Shown here: in pieces, positions 18,768 through 27,819 of the stretch
How the letters are laid out: each line of letters starts with the position of its first letter
Position numbering within the stretch: the first letter of the stretch is position 1
Origin: Mesorhizobium plurifarium
Lineage (GTDB): Bacteria; Pseudomonadota; Alphaproteobacteria; Rhizobiales; Rhizobiaceae
Length of the DNA: 64,000 nucleotides
Assembly: GCA_000824785.1 (NCBI GenBank)
Contig: CCNB01000007.1
Span: 228,183 to 292,182, forward strand
Direction of reading: 5' to 3'
Notes under the pieces: model-generated
What the model saw: the letters and a program-made list of their open reading frames with translations, nothing else
What the model was told of the DNA's origin: nothing
The model's database searches: none
Program-made: the position numbers and the translations under genes

Positions 18768-19505
18768 TCAGTCACTGTCGGACACCGGCTCTTCCGGCAG
18801 GAAGCGCAGGGCGAAATCGAGATGGCGGCTCACGAGATAGGCATAGGCCAGTCGGTCACGTGCACGCAGCGCGGCGATGATCTCGCCATGCGCGGCGCGG
18901 GTGTCGGCAAGCACCGGCCGCATTTCCTTGCCGATGGTCATGATCCGCAGGATCACGGGCGACAGGAAGGAATACATGTCGATGAGCGTGCGGTTGCCCG
19001 CCAGGCCGATCAGCGCCCTGTGGAAATTGAAATCGTTCTGAGCGGCTTCCTCGATCGAGCGGCTGTCGACGATCCTGGCGTTGACCTCGTCGAGTGCCGC
19101 GATCTGTTCGTTCGTGGCGTTGAGCATGATGTGGTCGCCGATGCCGACCTCGATGATGCGCCTGAAACCCTGGATGTCGGCGAAAGAGGAGCGCGAGACA
19201 TCCATGTGCGCGGCGAAGAAATTCTGGATCGCGATGCTCTGCCCGTCGGCGAGCACGGCGCCGACGCGCGGCTTGGGCTCGATCAGCCCGTAGGTGCGGA
19301 TGGTACGCAGCGCCTCGCGCACCGTGTTGCGGCTGGCGCCGGTGATCTCGCTGAGCTCGCGCTCCGTCGGCAGCACGTCGCCGACATTCAGCTGCCGCGC
19401 GCGGATGAGGTCGAGGATGCGCCCGGCCGCGGCGTCGACCGCGGAGGAGCCGCCGGCGCGGCGGGCGGCGACATTGTCGCGTGCAGCCTGGGGATTTTCC
19501 GGCAT
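18768..19505 (-). CDS. GntR family regulator, FadR subfamily
   Basis: 245 residues. The winged helix-turn-helix (LPTERELSEITGASRNTVREAL) sits near residue 45 and an FCD domain follows (FNFHRALIGLAGN, then AHGEIIAALRARD). The ATG at 19505 has AGGAGG just upstream. FadR/UxuR-type proteins repress hexuronate genes until a sugar acid binds. Two palindromes matching the FadR-subfamily consensus TNGTNNNACNA lie in the divergent promoter region, at 19517-19532 and 19643-19658, so it should control both this operon and the divergent uxuA operon. Confidence 0.92.
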   Translation of the reverse strand: MPENPQAARDNVAARRAGGSSAVDAAAGRILDLIRARQLNVGDVLPTERELSEITGASRNTVREALRTIRTYGLIEPKPRVGAVLADGQSIAIQNFFAAHMDVSRSSFADIQGFRRIIEVGIGDHIMLNATNEQIAALDEVNARIVDSRSIEEAAQNDFNFHRALIGLAGNRTLIDMYSFLSPVILRIMTIGKEMRPVLADTRAAHGEIIAALRARDRLAYAYLVSRHLDFALRFLPEEPVSDSD

Positions 19506-19516
19506 CGATCCTCCTA

Positions 19517-19532
19517 ATTGTTGGACCAACAT
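19517..19532. promoter_or_regulatory. FadR-type operator 1
   Basis: ATTGTTGGACCAACAT is a near-perfect palindrome and contains TTGTTGGACCA, which fits TNGTNNNACNA. It lies 12 bases upstream of the regulator's start codon, overlapping its probable promoter and leader. Confidence 0.65.
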
Positions 19533-19642
19533 ATCGTATGATTTGAGGAAAACAACCGGTTTTGGGCTTGATCTCGGGGAATTTTCCGGGCCTGGCCCAA
19601 GCGAGTAGCCACTCACGAGCGTCAAATTTTAATTTGACTCCC

Positions 19643-19658
19643 ATTGTGGTCCAACAAT
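19643..19658. promoter_or_regulatory. FadR-type operator 2
   Basis: ATTGTGGTCCAACAAT; its complement ATTGTTGGACCACAAT differs from operator 1 at only two positions and keeps TNGTNNNACNA. It lies 33 bases upstream of the uxuA start, so binding would block uxuA transcription or initiation. Confidence 0.65.
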
Positions 19659-19691
19659 AAGTTGCCGACCTCTCACGGAGGAAAGCGGCAA

Positions 19692-20876
19692 ATGGAACAA
19701 ACCTGGCGCTGGTACGGTCCGGACGATCCGGTCACCCTCGATCATGTCAAGCAGGCGGGCGCGACCGGCGTGGTCTCGGCCCTGCACGACATCTATGACG
19801 GGCGCGTCTGGCCGCTGGAGAACATCCTGGAGCGCAAGCGCATCATCGAGGCGGCGGGGCTGACCTGGTCGGTCGTCGAGAGCATTCCGGTCCACAACTC
19901 GATCAAGATCGGTTCGCCGGAGCGGCTCCGCTATGTCGGCTTCTACAAGGACACGATCCGCGCGCTGGCCAAGGCCGGCATCGCGACGATCTGCTACAAT
20001 TTCATGCCGGTGGTCGATTGGACCCGCACGGACCTGGCTTACCGCCTGCCGACGACGGGCTATGCGCTTCGCTTCGACGCCATCGATTTCGCAGCTTACG
20101 ATCTGTTCGTGCTGAAGCGCCGGAATGCCGAGGACAGCTACACGCCCGCCCGCATCGCAGAAGCGGAAGCGCGGCTGAAGGAGCTCGACGACGAGAAGAT
20201 CGACAGGATCGAGCGCAATCTCATCGCCGGCCTGCCCGCCACCGAGCGCGCCTACAACCGCGACAGCTTTCGCGAGGCCCTTGCCGACTATGACGCAATC
20301 GGTCCGAAGGAGTTGCGCGACAACCTCGCCTGGTTCCTGCGCGAGATCATTCCGGTGGCCGAGCAGGAAGGGGTGCGCATGTGCATCCATCCCGACGATC
20401 CGCCATTCTCGCTCTACGGCCTGCCGCGCATCGTCTCGACCGCCGAGGATGCGCGCTTCATCCTCGATGCCGTCGACAGCCCAGCCAATGGGCTGACGTT
20501 CTGCACCGGCTCCTACGGCACGCGCGCCGACAACGACATCGTCGCCATGGTCAAGGAGTTCGCCAGCCGCATCCATTTCGTGCACCTGCGCAACGTCACC
20601 ATCGAGGATGACGGCTCCTTCCACGAAGCCGAGCATCTCGAGGGCGGTACCGACATGGCGCATGTCATCCTCGCGCTGATGCAGGAAGAGGCGCGTCGCC
20701 GCAAGGAAGGCCGCGCCGACTGGCGCATTCCGATGCGGCCCGACCACGGGCATCTGCTCGCCGACGACATCAGCAAGACCAGGATCAATCCCGGCTACTC
20801 GCTGATCGGCCGGCTCAAGGGCCTCGCCGAACTGCGCGGCATCATGCGGGCCGTCGAGCGGTTCGGGCTGGCCTGA
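19692..20876 (+). CDS. uxuA: mannonate dehydratase
   Basis: 394 residues, the same length as E. coli UxuA. Family features are the N-terminal [30 protein letters not shown], the metal/active-site segments [23 protein letters not shown] and MRPDHGH, and the C-terminal [16 protein letters not shown]. It removes water from D-mannonate to give 2-keto-3-deoxygluconate in the cytoplasm. The ATG at 19692 follows GGAGGAAAG. It is divergent from the FadR-type operon that contains a second UxuA-like gene, so the locus carries two versions. Confidence 0.95.
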   Translation: MEQTWRWYGPDDPVTLDHVKQAGATGVVSALHDIYDGRVWPLENILERKRIIEAAGLTWSVVESIPVHNSIKIGSPERLRYVGFYKDTIRALAKAGIATICYNFMPVVDWTRTDLAYRLPTTGYALRFDAIDFAAYDLFVLKRRNAEDSYTPARIAEAEARLKELDDEKIDRIERNLIAGLPATERAYNRDSFREALADYDAIGPKELRDNLAWFLREIIPVAEQEGVRMCIHPDDPPFSLYGLPRIVSTAEDARFILDAVDSPANGLTFCTGSYGTRADNDIVAMVKEFASRIHFVHLRNVTIEDDGSFHEAEHLEGGTDMAHVILALMQEEARRRKEGRADWRIPMRPDHGHLLADDISKTRINPGYSLIGRLKGLAELRGIMRAVERFGLA

Positions 20877-20890
20877 GGCGGTTTGCGTAT

Positions 20891-20955
20891 GTAAAAACTA
20901 TTTGCTCAGGTAAAAATACTTGCTAGTGGTTTGCGGACCGGGCACGTGGCCCGGT
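20891..20955 (+). promoter_or_regulatory. direct repeat and hairpin upstream of the solute-binding-like gene
   Basis: GTAAAAACTATTTGCT (20891-20906) and GTAAAAATACTTGCT (20910-20924) are imperfect direct repeats spaced 19 bases apart, one to two helical turns, as expected for a regulator binding site. A hairpin follows (ACCGGGC 20937-20943 with GCCCGGT 20949-20955). An IclR regulator is encoded two genes on, which makes it a candidate binder. Confidence 0.4.
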
Positions 20956-20976
20956 TCCAGGGAGGAATTGCCGGAT

Positions 20977-22119
20977 ATGACAAGACTGCGCGGTCTTGCG
21001 TGGGATCATCGACGTTGCTGGGGTCCGCTGGACGCCAGCGTCGCGCCTTATTGCGCCGCCAATCCCGGCCTGGAAATCGAATGGGATCGTCGCAGCCTCT
21101 ATGAATTCGGCGAGGGCGCGCTCGGCCCGGTGCTCGGCGAATACGACCTGGTGGTGTTCGACCATCCCTTCATCGGCGACATCGCGCAGGATGGACTGAT
21201 GGTGCCGTTCGACGCCTATCTGTCGGCGGAGCAGGTCCGTTTCTTCGAGCAGGATTCGGTGGGTCCGTCCTGGCGGTCCTACGCGAAGAACGGACGCCAA
21301 TGGGCGTTGCCGATCGACGCCGCCTGCCACGTCGCCTCGTATCGCCCGGACCTTCTGGAGCGCTACGGGCCGGTGCCGCGTACGCATGAAGAAGTCGTCG
21401 AGCTCGGCCGGCGCGCGCGCAAGGACGGCAAGTGGCTCGGTCTGCCTTTTGTGCCGACGGACGCGATGTGCCTGCTTCTGACGCTTGGACATCCGCAGGA
21501 AGATGGCGACCAGTTCATCGCGACGGACATGGTCGAGAAGGCCGTCGGGCAATTGCGCGAATTGGCAGCGCTGTCGCACCCGAACTCATCCGGATGGAAT
21601 CCGATCCGCTGCTACGATCATATGATCGCGCATGACGACGTGGTCTATGTGCCGTTCGCCTTCGGCTATGTGAATTACGCCGCGAAGACCGACAGGCCGT
21701 ATCTGCGCTTCGCCGACGTGCCGACCGCGCGATCGGCCGGCGCGCTGCTCGGCGGCGCCGGCATCGGGGTCAGCGCCCAGTCGAAGCACAAGCAGGCGGC
21801 AATCGACTACGCGCTGTTCCTGTGCTCTCCCGACTATCAGCGTGGCGACTATGTGAAGTCGGGCGGGCAGCCGGGATCGCTGGCAGCGTGGAAGGATGCC
21901 GAGGTCAATCATCTCTCCGGCGATTTCTTCTCCTCGACGTTGCGCACGATCGGCTCTTCCTATCTGCGTCCGACCCATCCGGGTTTCATCGCCTTCTTCC
22001 GCGACTGCGCGCCGCGCGCGGCCGCTGCGATTGCCGGCGACATCTCGGCCGCTGAACTCGCCGATCACGTCAACCGCCTCTATCGCGAAACCAGGCAACC
22101 GGAACGGAGCGTCGCGTGA
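20977..22119 (+). CDS. extracellular solute-binding family 1-like protein without a signal peptide
   Basis: 380 residues. The fold-specific pattern of family 1 binding proteins is visible: YDLVVFDHPFIGD, LPIDAACHVASYRPDLLE (hinge region), PFAFGYVNYA and a C-terminal DYALFLCSPDYQ. The N-terminus begins MTRLRGLAWDHRRCWGP with no hydrophobic signal segment, and no in-frame upstream ATG supplies one, so the product should stay in the cytoplasm. It is coupled to the IclR regulator gene (TGATG overlap). It may be an intracellular ligand sensor or carrier; transport use is unlikely without export. Confidence 0.75.
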   Translation: MTRLRGLAWDHRRCWGPLDASVAPYCAANPGLEIEWDRRSLYEFGEGALGPVLGEYDLVVFDHPFIGDIAQDGLMVPFDAYLSAEQVRFFEQDSVGPSWRSYAKNGRQWALPIDAACHVASYRPDLLERYGPVPRTHEEVVELGRRARKDGKWLGLPFVPTDAMCLLLTLGHPQEDGDQFIATDMVEKAVGQLRELAALSHPNSSGWNPIRCYDHMIAHDDVVYVPFAFGYVNYAAKTDRPYLRFADVPTARSAGALLGGAGIGVSAQSKHKQAAIDYALFLCSPDYQRGDYVKSGGQPGSLAAWKDAEVNHLSGDFFSSTLRTIGSSYLRPTHPGFIAFFRDCAPRAAAAIAGDISAAELADHVNRLYRETRQPERSVA

Positions 22120-22970
22120 TGGCTGCCGGTATTGCCGAAACGCTCGAGGAAAGCGAAAGCGGCCGCAACGGATATCGCGTGCCGGCGGTGGAGAAGGCGC
22201 TCGACGTCTTGGAGTTCATGGCTGCAAGCGCCGATGCGATGACCCAGACCGAGATCGCGACCGGTCTTGGCAGGTCCATCCATGAGATCTACCGCATCCT
22301 GCTCTTGCTGGAGAAGCGCGGCTACCTGTTCCGCACGCAATCGGACCGCTTCCGGCTGTCGCTGAAACTGTTCGAGCTGGCGCATATGCATCCGCCGGTG
22401 AACAGGCTGGTCGAATGCGCGCTGCCGGTGATGCGCGAATTGACCGCCAATGCCGACCAGAGCTGTCACCTGGTGGTGCGCGAGGGACAGAACGCCCTGG
22501 TGGTGCTGCAGATCGATTCGCCGCTGCCGATGCGCTACTCGGTTGCGCTCGGATCGCATTTCCCGATCCTCGAAACCAGTTCCGGCGCGGTGCTGCTCGC
22601 CCATTCCAACCGGGCGGAGCGCGACCGCATCGTCGAGCGCATCGTCGCCGCCGGCGAAGGGCAGGGGACGCGCGAGGAAATCGAGGCGCGGCTGAACGAG
22701 GTGGCCAGGCTCGGCTACGAGATGCGCGCGTCGCTGGCCGTCGAGGGCTGCACCAACATCTCCATGCCCGTGCGCGACCATGTCGGCGCCGTCATCGCCG
22801 CGCTCACGGTCCCGCTGCTGCCGCAGAAGGCGGCGCGCTTCGACCGTCAAACCGTCTTCGAACGAACCCGGACCGCCGCCGAGAAGATATCGGCCGCGCT
22901 CGGCTGGGGCGAAGCCAACAGCTCTTCACGTGCCGACCCGGAACGGCGGGATTACCCGTTCAGCGACTGA
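22119..22970 (+). CDS. IclR family transcriptional regulator
   Basis: 283 residues. N-terminal winged helix (GYRVPAVEKALDVLEF, TQTEIATGLGRSIHEIYRIL) and the C-terminal IclR effector domain (RYSVALGSHFPILETSSGAVLLAH, LGYEMRASLAVEGCTNISMPVRD). An ATG overlapping the preceding stop codon (TGATG) is used; a GTG three bases earlier is also in frame. It lies directly upstream of a ribose-type ABC operon and downstream of a cytoplasmic binding-protein-like gene, so it probably controls the sugar/CoA operon that follows. Confidence 0.93.
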   Translation: MAAGIAETLEESESGRNGYRVPAVEKALDVLEFMAASADAMTQTEIATGLGRSIHEIYRILLLLEKRGYLFRTQSDRFRLSLKLFELAHMHPPVNRLVECALPVMRELTANADQSCHLVVREGQNALVVLQIDSPLPMRYSVALGSHFPILETSSGAVLLAHSNRAERDRIVERIVAAGEGQGTREEIEARLNEVARLGYEMRASLAVEGCTNISMPVRDHVGAVIAALTVPLLPQKAARFDRQTVFERTRTAAEKISAALGWGEANSSSRADPERRDYPFSD

Positions 22971-22997
22971 GACAAACGAAAAACCTGGGAGAGAAAA

Positions 22998-24029
22998 ATG
23001 CACTGGTCCAAATCAATCCTGCTCGCATCCGCGGCCATGCTGGCCATAGGCGCGGCGGCGGCGCGCGCCGAGAACATGCCCAAGCACATCGGCTACGTCA
23101 CCAATTACGCCACGCATGAGTGGTACCAGAACGTCATCAAGGGCATGAAGGCGCACGGCAAGGAACTCGGGATCGACGTCGAGGTTCAGGACGCCAATCT
23201 CGACATAGCCAAGCAGGTCGCCGCGGCCGAGGACTTCATCGCCAAGGGCGTCGACGTGCTGATCATCACCCCGGTCAATGAGGAAGGCGTGGTGCCGCTG
23301 CTGCGTCAGGCCAAAGCCGCCAACATCCCGGTGGTGCTCGAGGGCAACCCGGTCAAGGGCATGACCACGATGGTCGCCATCTGCGACTACGACACCGGCT
23401 ACTTCTCCGGCGTCGAGGCCGGAAAATATGCCAAGGAAAAGCTCGGCGGCGTCGCCAAGGTGATGAATGTCGGCCTGCCGCTGCTGTCGGCGACGGTGCT
23501 GCGCTCGCACGGCTTCATGGATGGGCTGAAGACCATCATTCCCGACGCAGTCATGGTGCATGACCTCGACGGCGGCGGCAATCCGGATCGCGCGCTGGAA
23601 GTCTCCTCGGCGGCGCTCGCCAAGAATTCCGACATCAACATCATCTACGGCATCAACGACTCTTCCTCGCTCGGCGGTCTGCAGGCCTGGAAGGCCGCCG
23701 GCAAGTCACAGGATGGCCTGCTGACAGTCGGCACCGGCGGCGAAGGGCTTGCCTTCATCAACGCCATGCAGAACGAGCCGTCCTACCGCATCGAGGCCGC
23801 CATGTTTCCGGAAAAGGAAGGCTTCACCACCATCGACGCGGCGGTCAAGCTGTTCAACAACGAGCAGGTGCCGGAGCACATCGTCAGCCCGACCGCTCCG
23901 ATGACTGGCGACGACTGGAAGAAATACTACGATTATGACGGCAAGACCCGCACCATCAAATGGGACGCCGTCAATGCGCTGCAGCCGCCGGCAAAGTGCA
24001 TGAAGACGTCGGCCGACCTGAAGAAATAG
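22998..24029 (+). CDS. ribose-type periplasmic sugar-binding protein
   Basis: 343 residues with a signal peptide (MHWSKSILLASAAMLA..., cleavage after ARA near residue 24). The mature part has RbsB-family order: HIGYVTNYATHEWYQNVIKGMK, VDVLIITPVNEEGVVPLL, a central GYFSGVEAGKYAKEKLGG and INIIYGINDSSSLGGLQAW. It is the ligand receptor of the importer made by the next three genes. GGGAGAG precedes the ATG. It is separated from the permease by a 224-base gap with a strong hairpin and a repeat element. Confidence 0.93.
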   Translation: MHWSKSILLASAAMLAIGAAAARAENMPKHIGYVTNYATHEWYQNVIKGMKAHGKELGIDVEVQDANLDIAKQVAAAEDFIAKGVDVLIITPVNEEGVVPLLRQAKAANIPVVLEGNPVKGMTTMVAICDYDTGYFSGVEAGKYAKEKLGGVAKVMNVGLPLLSATVLRSHGFMDGLKTIIPDAVMVHDLDGGGNPDRALEVSSAALAKNSDINIIYGINDSSSLGGLQAWKAAGKSQDGLLTVGTGGEGLAFINAMQNEPSYRIEAAMFPEKEGFTTIDAAVKLFNNEQVPEHIVSPTAPMTGDDWKKYYDYDGKTRTIKWDAVNALQPPAKCMKTSADLKK

Positions 24030-24042
24030 GTCGATCGACACG

Positions 24043-24067
24043 GCCCTTCCCGCGATGCGGGAAGGGC
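24043..24067 (+). terminator. hairpin after the binding-protein gene
   Basis: GCCCTTCCCGC (24043-24053) pairs perfectly with GCGGGAAGGGC (24057-24067) around a 3-base loop. No T run follows, so it fits an RNA-stabilising or attenuating stem that favours the binding-protein message over the downstream transport genes. Confidence 0.65.
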
Positions 24068-24129
24068 TACCTGCCAGGCGCCGGTGGCCGGCAAGGACAC
24101 GGAGCCGGCGCCTGACTTTGGAGCCGGAT

Positions 24130-24229
24130 GATTTCAGGTCTGTTCGACCTGAAATCTGAATCCGTCCCTAAGTCCAAGAGATAGAGCATGATGTCGTCCG
24201 AAAACCGCTTCACACTTTTCGGCATCATG
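24130..24229. repeat. rhizobial intergenic palindromic element
   Basis: Two palindromes stand together. GATTTCAGGTC (24130-24140) pairs with GACCTGAAATC (24146-24156). Further on CATGATG (24187-24193) and CCGAAAA pair with TTTTCGG and CATCATG (24223-24229). From memory, this combination recurs between genes in Mesorhizobium and relatives as a RIME-like mosaic repeat; I cannot count copies in the genome. It sits inside an operon, between binding protein and permease. Confidence 0.6.
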
Positions 24230-24253
24230 TTCTAGCGACGGGAACGGACTGAC

Positions 24254-25237
24254 ATGAGCGAGCTTACACACACTTCCGCGCAGAAGCGTTTCATCGGCGG
24301 CCAGCTTCTTGGCAGCAGCCAGCTGGTGCTGGGCGCCATCCTGGCGGTGCTTTGCATCGCCATCTCGATCGCGGCGCCGCAGTTCTATTCGGAGGCCAAC
24401 ATCATCGCCATCCTGCGCCAATGCGCGCTGGTGCTGATCGTCGCCTCGGGCATGACCATGCTCATCATCACGGCGGAGGTCGACCTGTCGGTCGGCGCCT
24501 CGCTCGCCTTTGTCGGCTGCATCGGCATGGCGGTGCTCAATTCCACCCACAGCCTCGCGCTCGGCATGCTGGCCGCGCTTGCCTTTGCCGGCGGCGTCGG
24601 CCTGTTCAACGGGCTCGTCGTCACCAGGCTCAGGGTGAACTCGCTGATCGCCACCATCGGCACCATGATGATGCTGCAGGGCGGCGTCTATCTGTTCACG
24701 CGCGAGGCGGTGCAGAACCACAATCAGCTGGTAAGCTTCACCGATCTCGGCGCCGGCTATGTCGGCGCGGTGCCCGTCCCCGTCATTATCGCGGCGCTGA
24801 TCTTCGTCGTCGCCTATGTGACGCTGCGCTTCACCACGCTCGGCCGCTATCTCTACGCGGTCGGCGCCAACGAAAAGGCGGTGCGCCTGTCCGGCCTGCG
24901 TTCGGAACGGCTCAAGCTGCTTGCCTTCATCGTCACCGGCCTGTGCGTGGGCGTCGCCGGCATGATCCTGTCGTCATTGATGAATGCCGGCCAGCCGACC
25001 GCCGGGCGAGGCTTCGAGCTGACGGTGATCGCCGCCGTCATCCTCGGCGGCACCAGCCTGCTCGGCGGCCGCGGCTCGCTGTTCGGCACGCTGCTCGGCG
25101 TGCTGGTGCTGAAGGTGATCGACAACGGCATCATCATCCTCGGCTGGAACCAGGACCTGCAGATGGTGGTGCCGGGCATCGTCATCATCCTGGCGACCTA
25201 TCTCGACATCATCCGGAACAAAGCCAATGTCCGTTGA
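24254..25237 (+). CDS. sugar ABC transporter permease 1, RbsC family
   Basis: 327 residues with about eight to ten membrane segments and the blocks MLIITAEVDLSVGASLAF, LGRYLYAVGANEKAVRLSG and LGGTSLLGGRGS. It overlaps the ATPase gene by 11 bases. It should form the membrane channel of the second sugar importer together with the permease at 26823. Confidence 0.93.
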   Translation: MSELTHTSAQKRFIGGQLLGSSQLVLGAILAVLCIAISIAAPQFYSEANIIAILRQCALVLIVASGMTMLIITAEVDLSVGASLAFVGCIGMAVLNSTHSLALGMLAALAFAGGVGLFNGLVVTRLRVNSLIATIGTMMMLQGGVYLFTREAVQNHNQLVSFTDLGAGYVGAVPVPVIIAALIFVVAYVTLRFTTLGRYLYAVGANEKAVRLSGLRSERLKLLAFIVTGLCVGVAGMILSSLMNAGQPTAGRGFELTVIAAVILGGTSLLGGRGSLFGTLLGVLVLKVIDNGIIILGWNQDLQMVVPGIVIILATYLDIIRNKANVR

Positions 25238-26759
25238 TTTCCTTCATCCCGGCGAAGGCGCGGCCATCGACACGAATGCGTCGGCGCTGGAAATGCGCGG
25301 CATCGGCAAGCGCTTTCCGGGCGTGGTGGCGTTGGACAATGTCGACTTTACCCTGGAGCCCGGCAAGATCCACGCCCTCATGGGTGAGAACGGCGCCGGC
25401 AAGTCGACGCTGATCAAGATCATGGCCGGCGTCTACGGCAAGGACGCCGGCACCGTCCGCATGCGCGGACGCGAGGTCGACATCAAGTCGCCGCGCGACA
25501 GCCTGAAGGAAGGCATCAAGGTCGTGTTCCAGGAGATCGCGTTGATCTCCGAATTCACCGTTGCGGAAAACATCTTCCTCGAAGGCTATCCGACCGGCAG
25601 GACCGGCTCGATCGACTGGAAGAAGATCCGCGCCGACTCGGCGGCGCTGTTCAACCGCATCGGCTTCAACGTCGATCCGGCGGCGCGGACGGGATCGCTG
25701 CCGGTCAGCCAGCAGCAGATGGTTGAGATCGCCCGCGCGCTCGCCCACGAGGCGCGCGTGGTGGTGATGGACGAACCGACATCCTCGCTGACGCCGAATG
25801 AAGTCTCGCTGCTGTTCACCGTCATCCGCCGCTTGGCGGCGCTCGGCATCGCCGTGGTCTATGTCAGCCACAAGCTCGACGAGGTGTTCGAGATCGCCGA
25901 CACGGTGACTGTGCTGCGCGATGGACGCCACATCTCGACCAAGCCGATCGGCGAGCACACCAACGACACTCTGATCCAGGACATGATCGGCCGTCGGATC
26001 GACAACCTCTTTCCCCGCCAGCGTGGCGCGGCGGGCAGCAAGGTGGCGCTGTCGGTTGAGAACCTCAGCACGGCGAAGAAGCTCGTCGACGTGTCCTTCG
26101 AGGCGCGCGCCGGCGAGGTGCTCGGTTTCTTCGGTTTGATGGGCGCCGGCCGGACCGAGCTCGCCAAGGCGATCGTCGGCTACGATCCGATCATTTCGGG
26201 CACCGTCACGGTCGACGGTCAGCGGCTGGCGCCGCACGACACGCGCACCGGTGTGCGGCTCGGCATAGGCCTGCTCACCGAGGACCGCAAGAGCGAAGGC
26301 CTGATGGGCGAGCTGCCCGTCTACCAGAACGCCAGCCTCGCCTCGCTCGGCGCGTTCGCCCGGTTGGGCTTCGTCGACAAGGCGAAAGAGCATCAGGCGG
26401 TGCAGGACTATGTCGACCGCTTCCGCATCAAGACGCCCAGCCTGTTCCAGCAGATCAAGAACCTGTCGGGCGGCAACCAGCAGAAGGTGCTGATCTCGCG
26501 CTGGCTGATGCGCGGCCTGAAGGTCATCGTCGTCGACGAGCCGACGCGCGGCATCGATGTCGGCGCCAAGTCGGAGATCTTCGCGCTGATCGACCGGCTG
26601 GCCGGCGAGGGCCTGGCGGTCGTCATGATGACGTCGGAGATGCCGGAACTGCTCGGCCTCGCCGACCGGATCGCGGTGATGTGCGAAGGCCGTCTGACCG
26701 CGATAATGCCGCGCGAGGAAGCCACGCAGGAGAAGATCCTCAATGCGGCGATCGGATAG
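25227..26759 (+). CDS. sugar ABC transporter ATPase, RbsA/MglA type
   Basis: 510 residues. Two ABC domains: Walker A GENGAGKST near residue 55 and DEPTSSLTPNE in the first, then a degenerate Walker A (GLMGAGRTE), signature LSGGNQQK and Walker B VDEPTRGIDVG in the second. The C-terminal GLAVVMMTSEMPELLGLADR is typical. The gene starts inside the end of permease 1 and is followed by permease 2, an order permease-ATPase-permease that differs from the first importer in this window. Confidence 0.94.
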   Translation: MSVDFLHPGEGAAIDTNASALEMRGIGKRFPGVVALDNVDFTLEPGKIHALMGENGAGKSTLIKIMAGVYGKDAGTVRMRGREVDIKSPRDSLKEGIKVVFQEIALISEFTVAENIFLEGYPTGRTGSIDWKKIRADSAALFNRIGFNVDPAARTGSLPVSQQQMVEIARALAHEARVVVMDEPTSSLTPNEVSLLFTVIRRLAALGIAVVYVSHKLDEVFEIADTVTVLRDGRHISTKPIGEHTNDTLIQDMIGRRIDNLFPRQRGAAGSKVALSVENLSTAKKLVDVSFEARAGEVLGFFGLMGAGRTELAKAIVGYDPIISGTVTVDGQRLAPHDTRTGVRLGIGLLTEDRKSEGLMGELPVYQNASLASLGAFARLGFVDKAKEHQAVQDYVDRFRIKTPSLFQQIKNLSGGNQQKVLISRWLMRGLKVIVVDEPTRGIDVGAKSEIFALIDRLAGEGLAVVMMTSEMPELLGLADRIAVMCEGRLTAIMPREEATQEKILNAAIG

Positions 26760-26822
26760 AACCATGACACATCGTCTCGGCATTCCTTTCGATGCGCGCC
26801 ATCCCCTCGAAGGAGGCAAGCG

Positions 26823-27818
26823 ATGAGCCTTGCAAGCACGGCGTCCGCAAAAGCCCCGCCATCCCTGCTGGCGCGGCTCTTTGCCCGGCAGGAGCTCGCG
26901 CTGCTCGTCTGCTTGATCCTGGTGCTGGCGTTCTTTTCCGTCACCGTCGAGAATTTCTTCTCCGTGCGCAACATGACCAACGTGCTCGGGCAGGCCTCGC
27001 TGGCGCTCACCGCCGGCATCGGCTGCGCCATCGTCTTCATTTCCGGCGAGGTCGACATCTCGATCGGCTCGCTGCTGGCGACCATCGCGCTGCCGCTGAT
27101 CATCATCATGAACGACACCAATTCGCTGCTGCTCGGCGTCAGCGGCGCGCTGCTGTTCGGCCTGATCATTGGGGTGGTGAACGGCTATCTCGTCGCCTAT
27201 GCCGGCATCAACTCGCTGATCGTGACGCTCGGCACCATGTTCATCATGCGCGGCGGCGTCTATCTCTACACCGGCCAGCGCGCGATCCCCGACGACGCCA
27301 GCCTCGATAGCTTCATCGCGCTCTCCGACGGGCGCCTGTTCAACATCATCCCCTATTCGGCGGTGATAGCCATCGTGCTGCTTGCCGCCTTCGGCTACAT
27401 GATGCAGCACCGGCCGTTCGGGCGGCAGATCTATGCCGTCGGCGGCAACCAGGAAGTGGCGCGGCTGGCCGGCTACGACGTGCGGCGCGTCAAGTTCGTC
27501 TGCTTCATCATCAGCGCGCTGCTGGCGACGGTCGCCGGCATCATACTGGCGGCGCGCGTCGGCTCGGCGCAGCATACGGCGGGGCTCAATTTTGAATTCC
27601 AGGTCGTTGCCGCGACCGTGCTCGGCGGCGTCAGCCTTGCCGGCGGCATCGGCAGCCTGACCGGCATGGCGCTCGGCGTGCTGATCCTGCAGTTCCTGTC
27701 CAACGGCCTGCGCGGGCTCGGCCTGCCGACCGAATGGCAACTGGTCATCACCGGCATGATCATCATCGCCGCGGTCGCCTTCGACGAGGCGAAGCGCCGG
27801 CGCGCGAATGGAGGCTGA
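26823..27818 (+). CDS. sugar ABC transporter permease 2, RbsC family
   Basis: 331 residues, hydrophobic, with FISGEVDISIGSLLA, FGRQIYAVGGNQEVARLAGYD and LGGVSLAGGIGSL. The ATG follows GGAGGCAAG. Its end overlaps an upstream in-frame ATG of the SDR, and the SDR ribosome site lies inside its last codons, so the transporter and the catabolic genes are one operon. Confidence 0.93.
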   Translation: MSLASTASAKAPPSLLARLFARQELALLVCLILVLAFFSVTVENFFSVRNMTNVLGQASLALTAGIGCAIVFISGEVDISIGSLLATIALPLIIIMNDTNSLLLGVSGALLFGLIIGVVNGYLVAYAGINSLIVTLGTMFIMRGGVYLYTGQRAIPDDASLDSFIALSDGRLFNIIPYSAVIAIVLLAAFGYMMQHRPFGRQIYAVGGNQEVARLAGYDVRRVKFVCFIISALLATVAGIILAARVGSAQHTAGLNFEFQVVAATVLGGVSLAGGIGSLTGMALGVLILQFLSNGLRGLGLPTEWQLVITGMIIIAAVAFDEAKRRRANGG

Positions 27819-27819
27819 C

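Noticed and set aside
24130..24229. CRISPR repeat or small CRISPR array
   Set aside because: Only two unlike palindromes with no regularly spaced copies; it fits a dispersed rhizobial repeat.
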